Shown here piece by piece: positions 13,137-26,225 of a stretch of DNA of 64,000 nucleotides. Under the pieces are notes generated by a model. That model was not told where the DNA came from and searched no databases. It worked only from the letters and a program-made list of their open reading frames with translations. The first letter of the stretch is position 1; the number at the start of each line of letters is the position of its first letter. Position numbers and translations under genes: made by a program. Source of the DNA: Heterostelium multicystogenum (Eukaryota; Evosea; Eumycetozoa; Acytosteliales; Acytosteliaceae); the NCBI GenBank assembly GCA_003667245.1, contig RCNN01000130.1:1-64000 (forward strand). Reading direction: 5' to 3'.

Positions 13137-14111
13137 TTAAACCTCCTGGACAGCATTGGCATGATTAGTTGCACTGAATCCATTGTTGTTATTGTTGTTG
13201 TTGTTGTTGTTGTTTGTTTTAGTATCATCACAGATCTTTTTATCATCTAGGTTTGGTTTTTTTTCCTCATTAATTACAACTTGTACATAGGGATTGTTTG
13301 GAGATGGGAAGAAAAATAGAAGGAAAGTTGTGTAGAATAATAAGTCACCAACTAGAGTACAAATGTAATATACTGATGGACTATTTAAATCACTAAAGTT
13401 TGATGCAATGAATACGGATACTGGCAATACACCATGCCACATCAAAAAGACACCGCAAAACAAGTTAAAGAATTTTTGTTTAACTGGTTGGTCTCTGTGT
13501 TTCATAGCAGTCATAGTAGATTGGATGGCGAAACAAACTCCGGTAGCTGTAAATAATAAAACCAATGCAACTCCAGTGACAGTAGTAAATGGGAATAGAT
13601 GGGTAGTGACATCATAGTAGGTAAAGCTTGGAATGACAAACAAAACCATGGAACCTATGACTAAAACTCCGAAAGCAATAAGGGGTATCAATTTATGAAG
13701 AGTGATTCTACCATATGTGTATTGTGTCGAGATGAGGAAACCCTGAGCAATAGTCATAATGACCAATATCATAGCTGCACGTGCAACCAAGTCGAAATAT
13801 CCGGCGATAATATAAATTCCAAGGTAGTAATAGTGGGGTACTCTGTTGACGATAAAGTAGTCATAATAGGTAAAGAGAGAAATCAATTTAAGGCCAACCA
13901 CAAACGTGAAGATTTTGACCAATCTTTCTTCCAATTTTAAAGTTTTCAGTCTTTTAGTTATTATGAAACAAAAGACAAATATCAGGACGTAGAAAGGACC
14001 TAAAACACCAGCTGTTATTTGTGCACCAAGATGAATTGGTCTTGCTCTTTCGTATCTTTCATCTATTGATTGATTTGTATTTAGGTATGTTTCTTGAACT
14101 GTTTCTGACAT
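13137..14111 (-). CDS. Seven-transmembrane protein with Asn-rich tail
   Basis: An uninterrupted 324-aa frame. I chose the ATG at 14111 (MSETVQETYLNTNQ) over the in-frame one nine codons upstream because the latter would add a hydrophobic stub before a polar N-terminus. Seven hydrophobic segments follow. They begin at about residue 30 (TAGVLGPFYVLIFVFCFII) and include VKIFTFVVGLKLISLF, a segment with DLVARAAMILVIMTIAQGF, PLIAFGVLVIGSMVLFVIP, VTGVALVLLFTATGVCFAI, FFNLFCGVFLMWHGVLPVS and a last one with LVGDLLFYTTFLLFFF. The cytoplasmic tail is charged and carries 11 consecutive Asn encoded by a trinucleotide repeat at about 13180-13210. Topology fits a GPCR or a GOST/TMEM145-like receptor, but I see no class-defining motif (no DRY, no NPxxY), so the family stays open. 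No signal peptide and no large extracellular domain. Confidence 0.8.
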   Translation of the reverse strand: MSETVQETYLNTNQSIDERYERARPIHLGAQITAGVLGPFYVLIFVFCFIITKRLKTLKLEERLVKIFTFVVGLKLISLFTYYDYFIVNRVPHYYYLGIYIIAGYFDLVARAAMILVIMTIAQGFLISTQYTYGRITLHKLIPLIAFGVLVIGSMVLFVIPSFTYYDVTTHLFPFTTVTGVALVLLFTATGVCFAIQSTMTAMKHRDQPVKQKFFNLFCGVFLMWHGVLPVSVFIASNFSDLNSPSVYYICTLVGDLLFYTTFLLFFFPSPNNPYVQVVINEEKKPNLDDKKICDDTKTNNNNNNNNNNNGFSATNHANAVQEV

Positions 14112-15437
14112 TTTTATAATGAATATCAAAGAAAACAAATATATATTATAAAACTGTATTATAATTATTATTATTTCTATCTACTTTAATATACAAAAAC
14201 AAATTAAATATTAATAATAATATTAATATTATAGATCTATAAAACTAGTAGTAAATATATTTATATAAATATCTATTATATTATATTTTTACTTATATAT
14301 TGTATAATCATATAAAAGTAGTATTGTATTTATTTCATTTATTTGTTATTTATTTACATTTCAAAATTTAATTAAATTAAATTAAAATTAAATTGATTAT
14401 TTAAGTAGAATATCAATCTTATACGATTTTACTTCGTATATCAAATGTTTTATTTATTTACATAAATAAAAAAGGAAATCAATATATGTATGTAGATAAT
14501 ATTGTATTATCAAAAAACAACAAACATTTTTAATTGTTTCCCACCGTCATACTATTTTCCTATCCATATGTATATATTTTAATAAATATTTGATAAGGTG
14601 TGGTTGAATTCGTATACAAATTTGTAATTTCTATTTCAATTTTCATTAAATTAGTACCTTGAACTTCAATCTATATATTTTAGATTTATAAATAAGTAAT
14701 GATTTTTGATTCCTATCATCTATTGTAAAAATAGAATTGATCAACTATAAAAAGAATGAGTCAAGTCAACAAAATACATAAGGTAGAATGATGTTAAACT
14801 CTTGTGACACCTTTTAAGTTTCTTACTTTTAGGTGAAATGAGTTTATGACCCTAGGAATTGAAAATTGTTTATGGATCTGAATATCAGTGGACAATAATA
14901 TATATCTTAAAGATCAAATTTAACCATGTATTCTAAAGGAGACTTAGACACCTCTTATCCTAAGGAGATAATGAAGATTTTCTTTCCTCAAACACATTTT
15001 TTATCAATTATGTTTTTACAAATATAATGAACATATACATCAAATGAATATTTAAACAATTACAACCAATTAATTCTTTTTAAAAATATTCTCCCAAGAT
15101 GATTAGCAGATAATTGATTTTAAACCTTATGTATATTCTTAGATTAGATTCTAAAATGAATTCTACCATCTTTTCATCAATCCAATTTTATTTTTAAATA
15201 GAAACTCTTTCATTTATTAACATATCTTAATCTTAATCGATTTATTAAATAACAAATACATTGTAACTTTAATAAAAAAATGATATATTAATTTATTTTT
15301 AAAAAATTGTTTTATATTACAGTAATGTTTGGTTTTGATTTGTTGGAAAACCAAGTCATATGGGTTTTGCTTTGATTTATATTGTTGTTTAGTTGTTTGA
15401 TTATATTAAATTATAAATACTATTATTATTATTGATT
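14112..15437. other. Very A+T-rich spacer
   Basis: About 1.3 kb with no protein-like frame on either strand. It includes ATT/TAA microsatellite stretches near 14210-14300 and long poly-T/A segments. The less extreme segment at 14740-15000 shows no tRNA-like or otherwise recognisable RNA gene by eye. It holds the upstream region of the seven-TM gene and the 3' end of the next gene. Confidence 0.5.
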
Positions 15438-15747
15438 TTAAGATAGTTGTTGGTATGCTGGTTTCTCACGAAGAGTAGCCTTTGTAAATGGATCGAATGT
15501 TTTAGCTTTGGACAAGAAAACATGATTTTCACCAACTTCTTCAAAATTCCTATTAAATTTTTAGTATGTTAGTATATTTAATTAAAACTCTTGTTGAATA
15601 TGAAAATTCTACATACTTTTCTTTCTTCATAGTATCTAAACCTTTAGCAAAGACTGCGACACCTACAACTGAGACAGCTGCAATATTACCAATGAGGATG
15701 AGTGACTCGGCTGGCAAGGATTGGTATAACTTTTTCATGAAAGACAT
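15438..15747 (-). CDS. Small single-pass membrane protein, 80 aa
   Basis: A two-exon gene: 15747-15617 and 15549-15438, with intron 15616-15550 (GTATGT...AATAG) joining MKKEK to NFEEVGENH in frame. The product is 80 aa. A short basic N-terminus (MSFMKKLYQ) is followed by one hydrophobic helix (SLILIGNIAAVSVVGVAVFA), then a charged tail ending KATLREKPAYQQLS. There is no cleavable signal peptide. Size and layout resemble small accessory subunits of mitochondrial respiratory complexes or the TOM complex, but I recognise no specific family motif, so mitochondrial location is only a guess. Both exons are free of frame breaks, and the splice sites are canonical. Confidence 0.7.
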
Positions 15748-17807
15748 TTTTATAAAGATTGTGTATTTGTTTATTTGGTAGTAAGATATAAATTTCTATA
15801 TATATATTTGATTGATAATACTATTTAGTATTTGTTTAGCTTTTGTATTTATTGCTTGTTGATATGATTATTTACCAATGGAACATGTTAGGGTATTTAT
15901 AGTTTATCAGCAACAGTACTCTTGTAAATGATTTAAAGAATTTAATTTTCTAAAATAGGAGATCCACATAATTTGTGGCTTGCTTTGAAACAATCTAGTC
16001 CATAGAAAGATCTTTATTTTAACACTATTGTGGTGGTAAGGAAATATTGGGCTGGTCAACAAGGAGTGTTTGAACATTACAGTAAAACGAAAGTGACCTT
16101 ATATTAAATTTTTAATAGATGATTGAGCTGCGATGCATTCCTTAGCATAGCCACTTGATACTCTAAATATATGAGAGAAGTGGTACATGCACCCTTATAG
16201 TAATAAAGTATTTTTTATCTGGTAGAATGCAAACAGTTGTCTGTTGTGTGATCAGAAATGGTAAAAACACTCCTCACTACATACTCGATCCACCAATCCA
16301 ACCACCACAGACACCACAAAACGAGCCCAGATCCAACCATTGCAATTTCAAACATTCAGTCAGAGGTTTAGATTAAACTAGCTTGTTTTCTTTGATTATT
16401 TAAAAATACTTTCATCCATCCATAGCATCCCATTTTCTTTTAAAAGAAAATCTTAAAGTTCTATGCATCAAATCGAGAGAATGATTTTGTGGAGCCTCCT
16501 GTTTTGTTTCGATTTGTGGTGATTGGGCTAATCCATTGTGTTGTTTGGTTTTGTTGCACCCACTTGACTTACTTCGAGCAGATGTAAAGGTTTAGTGGGG
16601 GTTACAATTTTATTTTCAGTGTGTAAGTAGCTAAATGCAGCTGATTCTAAACCACATCTAGGTTTGAGGATTGGACAACCACAAAACTGTGAGCTGTAAC
16701 TAATTGAATTGTTGACAAATGATGGAATTTTGTGGTTTTTTAAATAAAAGTTATTTAACTACAACGACGATCAGAACGATTATCATATGAACTCCACAAA
16801 AATTAGACAACACAATCTGGCATCTTGTGGACAAAGTGTTGTTTTTTTTAGAAAAACCAGTCATTTATTACCATTTTTGTAAAAACTCAAAACTAAATCA
16901 ATCAAATGATGGTACAACTAAACTTTTTGTCATCTTCCTTTGAGAAAAAATAAAAAACAAGTTTTTTAAATATTTATTTATATCTGTGACCAACTCTATT
17001 GTAGTTTATTGCTTTGACCAAGGGTTTTCCTAACTTTTTCGAAACCACAATAATATAATACTGAATAATGATAATCTATATATCCTAACTTGAATAAATA
17101 ATCTGATTGATTTCACCTATTATTCTCAAAGTTGATAAAGGACTATTCTTATTCTTAAGATATATTTAAATATTTTTAGTGTGAGTGACATTAACACAGA
17201 AATATTATATATTATTTTCCAATGATTTAGGGTCCAGATTATTATTAGATATATATATATATATATATAAAATTCCTGAGATCTGCTCTTTTCTCCTATC
17301 AGAATTGGTACAAAGAAAGATATATGTTATTTAGAGATTAATAAAATCTATATAGATTTCTTTGGTTATCTATAATTTTATCCACCATCCTAAACTTTGA
17401 GAATGAGTGAAATTTGATGTACATGATCGAATTTTATAACATTTTTATTAATTATTTAAGTCTGTTAGCATCATTTAAACAATGCATTGTTCTCCTGTTA
17501 TCTTACTAGACAATGATAACGATGGTTATTAATTGAGCACAGCAGGAGAACATTTTACAAGCGTCTTGTCTCAGTAACTATTAGAGATTATGTAAATCTT
17601 GGGTGAACTCACCACCTCAGTTTAGCAAACTATAAGCAATTGCAAAAAATAAAAAACAAAAACATTGAATATGTGGGGGTATGTTGTTGACTCATGAGTC
17701 TTCTCCACCTTTGTCACTATCTTCACCTGTTAAATTGGTTTGAAATAGTTTATCAACGTTTATTAATATAAAATATAGATATATATAGAATAGAATAGAA
17801 GAAAGTC
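15748..17807. other. 2-kb spacer upstream of the YIP gene
   Basis: No protein-coding frame is convincing on either strand. The stretch 16230-16720 is less A+T-rich, with CCA/ACC on one side and GGTT/GTGG on the other. An (AT)n run occupies about 17248-17269. An inverted repeat at 17488-17552 is listed separately. It probably contains the divergent promoters of the 80-aa protein and the YIP-family gene. Confidence 0.5.
17488..17552. repeat. Inverted repeat with perfect 10-bp arms
   Basis: TGTTCTCCTG (17488-17497) is matched by its exact reverse complement CAGGAGAACA (17543-17552). A second, nested pair GTTATC/GATAAC lies inside (17497-17502 and 17515-17520). It could fold as a 65-nt hairpin or alternate stems in RNA. 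It is about 255 bp upstream of the YIP-family start codon. Function unknown. Confidence 0.5.
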
Positions 17808-18708
<901 letters not shown>

Positions 18709-19994
18709 ATACTTTATATTATATCATAACCAATAGCAACTCAACTTCAATCAAACAACCAAAAAACAACTTGCCATAACTAAATAATAAAATCTAAATT
18801 CAATATCAGTAGTATATGAATTGGATATTCAAAACAAAACACTAATCAGATTTGCAATTGAGTATATATATATATATATATATATATGATTTACCCTCCT
18901 ATTGTTATTGCCAAATGATCAAGGATAGTTAACTAACATTATACAATAATGATTCACCAAGTTTAAATTCAATTGAACTGGAATATTTCACACAAGAATA
19001 GATTCTTAGACCAAGGACAGCATACTAATTTCCCATTTTAATATGGTGTTTTGACTAGTTAATGCTTGAGAACACCATATTAATTTTTGAATATATAAAA
19101 AAATATTTATTTTTTTGTGATCAAAACTAATCCCATTAAGTAAAAAAACGAAACTTGAAATGAAATGCTCGACAATAAACATTTGAGCAATTTGGTAAGA
19201 ATGCTTTTCTTTATTTTCCCAAAAGTCATTGCATTTCATTGTTAAACCTTTGGAATGTGTCGAAGGGAGCATAGAAGTCATGGGAGTTTTGGCTTGATTG
19301 TCGAATTTGAGTTTAATATTTAAATTCTTGTAAACTGGATCTCCTTACATCACATTAAATTAAAAATAATAATTAAACAAATAAAATATGAACTTTCATT
19401 CCAATAATACATTGTTATAACTAAGACTTCATCGGTTTCAAGAAACTAGACTCTTTATTCCCATGATACAAATGCACTAAGTAATTTCATATTACCAAAC
19501 AGTCTTAGCAATTTGACCTAAGACTAATAAATGAATGTATAATAATATCATAATATTATTAGATACTGATCATATAATAATATATCTTATAAGATGACAA
19601 CATTGTTTCTAAGAAATAACAACAACAATAGTTTTATAGTGATACTATATATATAAGGTAACCGACAAAACAATGACAATAATAACAACAAGAACAACAA
19701 CCAATAATAATAAAGAATAATAATGATGATGTAATTAATATTATTAATATTATTTTTTTAATTAAGTGTGTGTCGTGTGTCTTTTTGAAGAAAGTTTTAA
19801 GCTGAGTGTTTGTATAAATATCAACACAAAAAAAATATTTAAAAAATAAAAGTTTTATTTTTTATCTTGATAAGTGCATGCAATTTCCCAAGCCTATTAA
19901 ATTTCACTAACAATATTAGTCGACTTTTCAGTAAATTTTTTATATCTAATTGTTTGTTAGTTGTTGTAATATTAGATTAGTTAGATATTAAACA
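18709..19994. other. A+T-rich spacer with an (AT)n run and a hairpin
   Basis: Contains (TA)n at about 18863-18887, the inverted repeat at 19038-19083, poly-AAC/AAT near 19660-19710, and poly-T stretches before the dehydrogenase gene. The 91-codon frame at 19006-19281 (-) has no recognisable domain and overlaps the hairpin, so it is not called as a gene. Confidence 0.5.
19038..19083. repeat. Inverted repeat with perfect 13-bp arms
   Basis: TTAATATGGTGTT (19038-19050) is followed, after 20 bp, by its exact reverse complement AACACCATATTAA (19071-19083). It lies about 330 bp downstream of the YIP-family stop codon. A transcript through it would form a stable short hairpin. No terminal repeats or ORF suggest a transposon. 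Function unknown. Confidence 0.5.
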
Positions 19995-21541
19995 ATGTTT
20001 AAGAGTGTTGTCACTTCTTCATCTTCTTTGATCAAATGTAAAATATTAATCTCCTTGATTGATTCCATATCAATCATACTTGTAGTGTGAGAGAACCACT
20101 CCACTACTCCTAATGACTTGGTACCAAACTAACTAACTAACAAATAAATCAATTCAAACTTACAACACTAATATTACAACTTGAATGAACTAAATCATAA
20201 TCAATCAATCAAATCAAATCAAATCAAATGGAATAGCAAATATAATTGGAGGAAATGTTTCTCCGTAGAACTTTTGCTGTCTATGCAAATGATAAGTTCA
20301 ACTGGGAAGATCCATTGAATCTCGACCATATCCTCTCCGATCAAGATAAGATGATCCGTAAGGAAGTCAACAAGTTCTGTCAAGAGAAGTTGATGCCACG
20401 TATTCAGATGGCCTACAGAGAAGAACACTTTGGATCGTGCAATCATGAATGAGTTTGGTAGCATGGGAATGTTGGGTTCAACCATCCCAGAGTTTGGTGG
20501 TGTCTCACATATTGGATACGGTTTGATGGCCAACGAGGTAGAAAAGGTCGACTCTGGTTATCGTTCTGCAAATGTCTGTACAGTCATCTTTGGTCATGCA
20601 TCCAATCTATACATTCGGAACTGAAGCTCAGAAATCAAAGTACCTCGAGGGCCTCTCCAAGGGTGAGCTCGTCGGTTGCTTCGGTTTGACCGAGCCAAAT
20701 GCCGGTTCCGACCCAGCTGGAATGCAAAACCCGTGCCCGTAAGGTTGCCGGTCAAGGTAAATACATCCTAAATGGTACCAAGACATGGATTACCAACTCA
20801 CCAATTGCCGACGTCTTTGTCGTCTGGGCAAAAGGTTGACAATGGTGACATCCGTGGTTTCGTCCTCGAAAAAGGGAATGAAGGGTTTGTCCGCCCCAAA
20901 GCTCGAGGGTAAGCTTTCATTGCGTGCTTCCATCACCGGTATGATCGTCATGGAGGACGTCGAAGTCCAGAGTCATCAATGTTCCCAGAGGTCAAGGGAC
21001 TTCGTGGACCATTCTCATGTCTCAACAAAGCCCGTTATGGAATCGGTTGGGGTTCATTGGGTGCAGCCGAGTTCTGCTACGGAACTGCCCGTCAATACGG
21101 TCTCGACCGTAAGCAATTTGGTAAGCCATTGGCCGCCAACCAACTCTACCAAAAGAAGCTTGCCGACATGGCAACTGAAATCGCACTTGGTTTGCAAGCT
21201 TGCCACCAAGTTGGTACTCTCATCGATGCTGGTTTAGCCACTCCAGAGCGTATCTCACTGATCAAGAGAAACTCATGCGGAAAATCATTAGATATTGCTC
21301 GTCAAGCAAGAGACATGTTGGGTGGAAACGGTATTGCTGATGAATACCATGTCATCCGTCACGCCGCCAATCTCGAAACTGTAAACACTTATGAAGGAAC
21401 TCACGATATTCATGCTTTAATTTGTAAGTTTACCAATCTTATAACAATCAACAACAAAATAATACTAGTTAAACTAACAAACAATCATCCCTATTAAAAT
21501 CACTAGTGGGTAGAGCTATTACTGGAATTCCATCATTCTAA
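19995..21541 (+). CDS. Glutaryl-CoA dehydrogenase
   Basis: A mitochondrial acyl-CoA dehydrogenase that oxidises and decarboxylates glutaryl-CoA to crotonyl-CoA in lysine and tryptophan breakdown, passing electrons to ETF. Exon 1 (19995-20037) encodes a Ser-rich transit-peptide start ([14 protein letters not shown]). The intron is 20038-20236, the body follows from 20237, and a last small exon ends [10 protein letters not shown]. Diagnostic blocks are [13 protein letters not shown], then [19 protein letters not shown], then [11 protein letters not shown], and [12 protein letters not shown], where the Glu is the catalytic base typical of glutaryl-CoA dehydrogenase. Seven frame breaks are located against these motifs. 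Six are a surplus base in a short run, near 20260 (TTT), 20432 (GG), 20568 (AAA), 20731 (AAAA), 20831 (AAAA) and 20870 (AAAAA). One, near 20970, is a missing C. The protein is otherwise complete and well conserved, so sequencing error is more likely than a pseudogene. Confidence 0.88.
20208..20230 (+). repeat. Short CAAAT/CAAT tandem repeat in an intron
   Basis: TCAAT units turning into TCAAA units, at the 3' end of the first intron of the glutaryl-CoA dehydrogenase gene, just before its AG acceptor. A simple repeat, probably of no coding importance. Confidence 0.5.
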
Positions 21542-22218
21542 ATACAGAGATAAAGATATAATAAACTAAAAGAAATAATACACCATTTAAGATGGTTGCA
21601 ACTATTTAAGATGCTTAGCTTAATTGAAGTGGAACACCTCACTGACTTGAAAATTAAATTGTGATGATCAAATAATTATTGGATTGATTGACAGATGATT
21701 CATCTTAACCAGGTTCTAAATGACGACAGTATAGTACCAAATATTCACCACCTTCGCACCACATTTGCTTTTTCACTTGCTGAACCACTATTAATGAAGT
21801 CATGTGACTGTGGAATAGAAGAAGTAGAACACAAATACGACACGATGACCACATACCACCCTTTTTCACACAATTATTATTCTAATGTCTTATTGAGAGA
21901 TCTCACCCCACATTACAACTAAAATTTTAATTAATTTTAATTTTTAAAAAGGCTTTTACACGATTTTGTAATGTTGATGTGATAAGTGTTTGGACATGAC
22001 TAGAAAGGCATTCACCACCAAGTGTACCTTTGATTTATTGATTAATAAAGTTTATTTTTTATCACACCATCCACTTACAATTTTATCTTAGTTATAATTA
22101 AAGATATTGTATTTTATATCTATATCTATATCCACCAATTATCTAAAAGATCGAATAGATAGATAAAGCAATCAGAGAAAATAATTATTTAATTAAAAAA
22201 ATATAGTAAATATAAAAA
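21542..22218. other. Spacer with a possible retroelement remnant
   Basis: About 680 bp between two + strand genes. The frame at 21695-21922 is listed separately as a doubtful remnant. The rest is poly-A/T with short direct repeats (ATTTAAGATG occurs twice around 21585-21615). No other feature seen. Confidence 0.45.
21695..21922 (+). pseudogene. Possible fragment of a non-LTR reverse transcriptase tail
   Basis: A 75-codon frame (MIHLNQVLNDDSIVP...) containing CDCGIEEVEHKY. The C-x-C-G-(x)-E-E-x-E-H arrangement resembles the zinc-binding segment at the end of LINE-type reverse transcriptases, where a C..CG..E..EH....C pattern is common, but the final cysteine is missing here. No catalytic reverse-transcriptase motif is present nearby on either strand and there are no obvious target-site duplications. 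It could equally be a chance frame in the 3' flank of the dehydrogenase gene. Low confidence. Confidence 0.2.
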
Positions 22219-24305
22219 ATGGAGGATTCATCTGATCCATTCAATAGCTATACTTTGATCAGAGAGCTCAGAAGTGGAGGTGAAGGAAAGGCCATCCTGA
22301 TGGAAAAAGATGGTGTGCAATATGTTTGTAAACAAAGAGTGTTCGATTCATTGGCTGAAGCAAATGCAGGCTTGAAAGAGGTAAATCGTTGTTGATGTTT
22401 CAAAATTTTGAATTGGAAACTAATTCAAGGATGTGAATATCTATAGGCATACACTTTGGCAGGAATCAAAGACGATAATATTGTAAAGTTTGAAGAAGTA
22501 TTTCTTAGATCTATTCCAGGCGATAAACAAATTTACTTGTGCATCATGTTGGAGTATTGCCCAAAGGGTGATCTCTTAGATTTCCTTCATGAGTTGGTCA
22601 TGACCATTGATAATTCACCAACACACTCAACAACCACTTCCAATGTCTCAGATAGTAGCGTTAGCTCCTATTCAGGAGACTCAGCATTGTCCACTATCAG
22701 TAATCCATCAATAGTTCCTGGTGATACCAGCCCAGCGATTATAGTAGAAACTGGACATGTATGTTTGTTCCGTTCTGCGAAAGAATTGATAAAGAAAATT
22801 ATAGAGAGAGATATTGCTCATTTTCAATTGAAACATCGTCGTAGTCGTGGATCTGTCAGTATGCACTCAGAAAATAGCTCGCCAAGTCTACACACCAACA
22901 CAATCGATAGTCAAGGTTCATTTGGAGATCTATCGCTAGACACACTCTCTTCTGGATCAAATTCACCTTCTTTCCCTACCAGATCACATGTTTTCATCCA
23001 AAAGTCAGTACTTCTCGAGTGGCTCACTCAGATTTCCCTCGTGTGCAAGCACTTCACAAAGAAAGATTGATCCACAGAGATCTAAAGTGCGAAAATATAT
23101 TTATTTCAGGTGATGATCGTCTTAAAATTGGAGATTTCGGATTGGCAACAAAGAATGGAACTGGAAAGGGAAGAGTGGGAACCTACATGTATTGCGCGCC
23201 TGAGGTTTTTAGAGAACCAACCTTACAATAGATCAGCTGATATATTCTCATTGGGTTGCATTTTTTATGAGTTGATCACTCTTAAGCTGTTAGTCAAGAA
23301 TAAGCATTATTTTGCTGAAGAAATCATTGGTGATACATTTGACAAGATGGCATTCCTTGCTGACTTCCCTCAAAAATATTCAAACTTTGGACCATTGGTA
23401 CTAAGAATGTTAGAAAAGAATCCAGCACACAGACCATCGATTGAAGCCATTATAGAAAAGTTAACAGAGTTTGATGATGAGCACAGTATTCAATCAAAGT
23501 CAAAGTAAGTGGCAATTGACTTGTCAAGCGATGATTTCATTATTAACATGTAAATGAATCTAAATTTAGATCTCATTTAGAGAATTTCAAAGGAATTAAA
23601 AGACAACTAAGCAAAGCTGATTTTAAAGAAGCATCAGAAATATTGGCTAGAGCATTTAAGAATGACCCAAGATATATCAAGCTGTGTCCACCAGAACTGG
23701 AAAATTCATTTAAAACCTTAGAGATCTATTTTACTATACGATTAAAGTTATGGCAAAGCACAATGCTACCATTTGGGTAAGTTTAGTTTAACTTTTAAAA
23801 TCAATGAAGTGGATAAATTAGTATTAACCTAACTGTTATTAGGGATATTTTGGAACAGATAATAAATTGAAATCTGTTTGTTTATGGTATAATCCCGATA
23901 AGAAGAAGGAAATTAAGTTTGGAGATATTTTTGTTGGTGGTTTGACTTTTATTACAAAGGTTGGTTTTCTCCAAAGCTAAAAAAGGATCTGATATGATCC
24001 ATTGCCATCAACGACATCATGGTCAGAGAGAATGATTCCGACAGATTTTGGTTTTTGGCATATGTTGGAACTGATGATGAACATAGAAATGGTGGAATTG
24101 GATCCTATTTGACAAGTAGTGTTCTCGAATGGGCAGACCACTCACAAACTAAATGTAAACAATGGTATTCAGCCGAAACAACTTCCCATTCCTCCAACGT
24201 CTTGGATTTGAAATTACTAGAGAAGTACGAGATCAATGTGGAATTCCAAAGCACATAGAAGCTGTTTGGATTCTCACAAGAAATCCCAAGCCAAAGACAT
24301 ATTAA
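22219..24305 (+). CDS. Protein kinase fused to a GNAT acetyltransferase
   Basis: The N-terminal half is a Ser/Thr kinase. It has a Gly-rich loop (LRSGGEGKAILM), the ATP lysine in YVCKQ, hinge LCIMLEYCPKGDLLDFL, HRDLKCENIF, DFGLA, CAPEVF and a C-lobe ending AHRPSIEAIIEKL. Between hinge and catalytic loop lies an insert of about 130 residues, mostly Ser/Thr/Asn-rich (22610-23000). After the kinase an intron (GTAAGT...TTTAG, about 23505-23571) splices in frame to a GNAT domain. This starts with ADFKEASEILARAF, has the acetyl-CoA loop HRNGGIGSYL within VGTDDEHRNGGIGSY, and ends FLQRLGFEITREV...WILTRNPKPKTY. The first intron, 22381-22446, is also in frame. Frame breaks lie near 23045, 23210, 23845, 23980 and 24180. 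One gene with two enzymatic domains is the simplest reading because the joining intron keeps frame. No kinase subfamily is certain, though HRDLKCEN occurs in NEK-like kinases. Substrates unknown. Confidence 0.75.
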
Positions 24306-24523
24306 TTAAACTTTTTAACGATACAAATGGAATCCGATTGACTCCGCCCTTCTTTCCGAAAAGATAATAAATCAACCCTGTAACATATTACCCAAATTAA
24401 ATATATTATATTAGACAAATGAGGTTATTAAATGATGAAGCAGTTTGGTTTGGATAGGTTGGTTGTTGGTTATTTCTTATTTATTTGTTGATTGGTTTTA
24501 TCTTTGAATATTCTGTATTAAAA

Positions 24524-25977
<1,454 letters not shown>

Positions 25978-26047
25978 CTCTCTCTCTATCTATTTATCAA
26001 TCTATCTATATCACCTATCCAATCTACTCTAACTATCTATACAAATA

Positions 26048-26053
<6 letters not shown>

Positions 26054-26080
<27 letters not shown>
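26054..26080. repeat. (AAT)n microsatellite
   Basis: Nine or so AAT/ATA units, about 80 bp upstream of the Rpt5 start codon. Confidence 0.85.
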
Positions 26081-26084
<4 letters not shown>

Positions 26085-26166
26085 TAATCAATTATTTCTA
26101 AGATAATCGATTAACTATGATTAAGAAGGGGGTTATTCAATTCTATATATACAATTGAATTCAACA

Positions 26167-26168
<2 letters not shown>

Positions 26169-26223
<55 letters not shown>
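26169..26223. repeat. (AAT)n microsatellite, about 18 units
   Basis: An uninterrupted run of roughly 18 AAT units, the longest simple repeat in the window outside coding sequence. Dictyostelid genomes are rich in such trinucleotide tracts; length polymorphism is expected. Confidence 0.9.

Positions 26224-26225
<2 letters not shown>

Noticed and set aside
19006..19281. 91-codon frame on the minus strand
   Set aside because: No recognisable motif, overlaps the hairpin at 19038-19083, and no splice signals or neighbouring coding sequence support it.
19995..21541. Glutaryl-CoA dehydrogenase as a pseudogene
   Set aside because: Every catalytic block is conserved and all breaks are single bases in short runs, the same signature seen in many unrelated housekeeping genes of the window, which points to sequence error.
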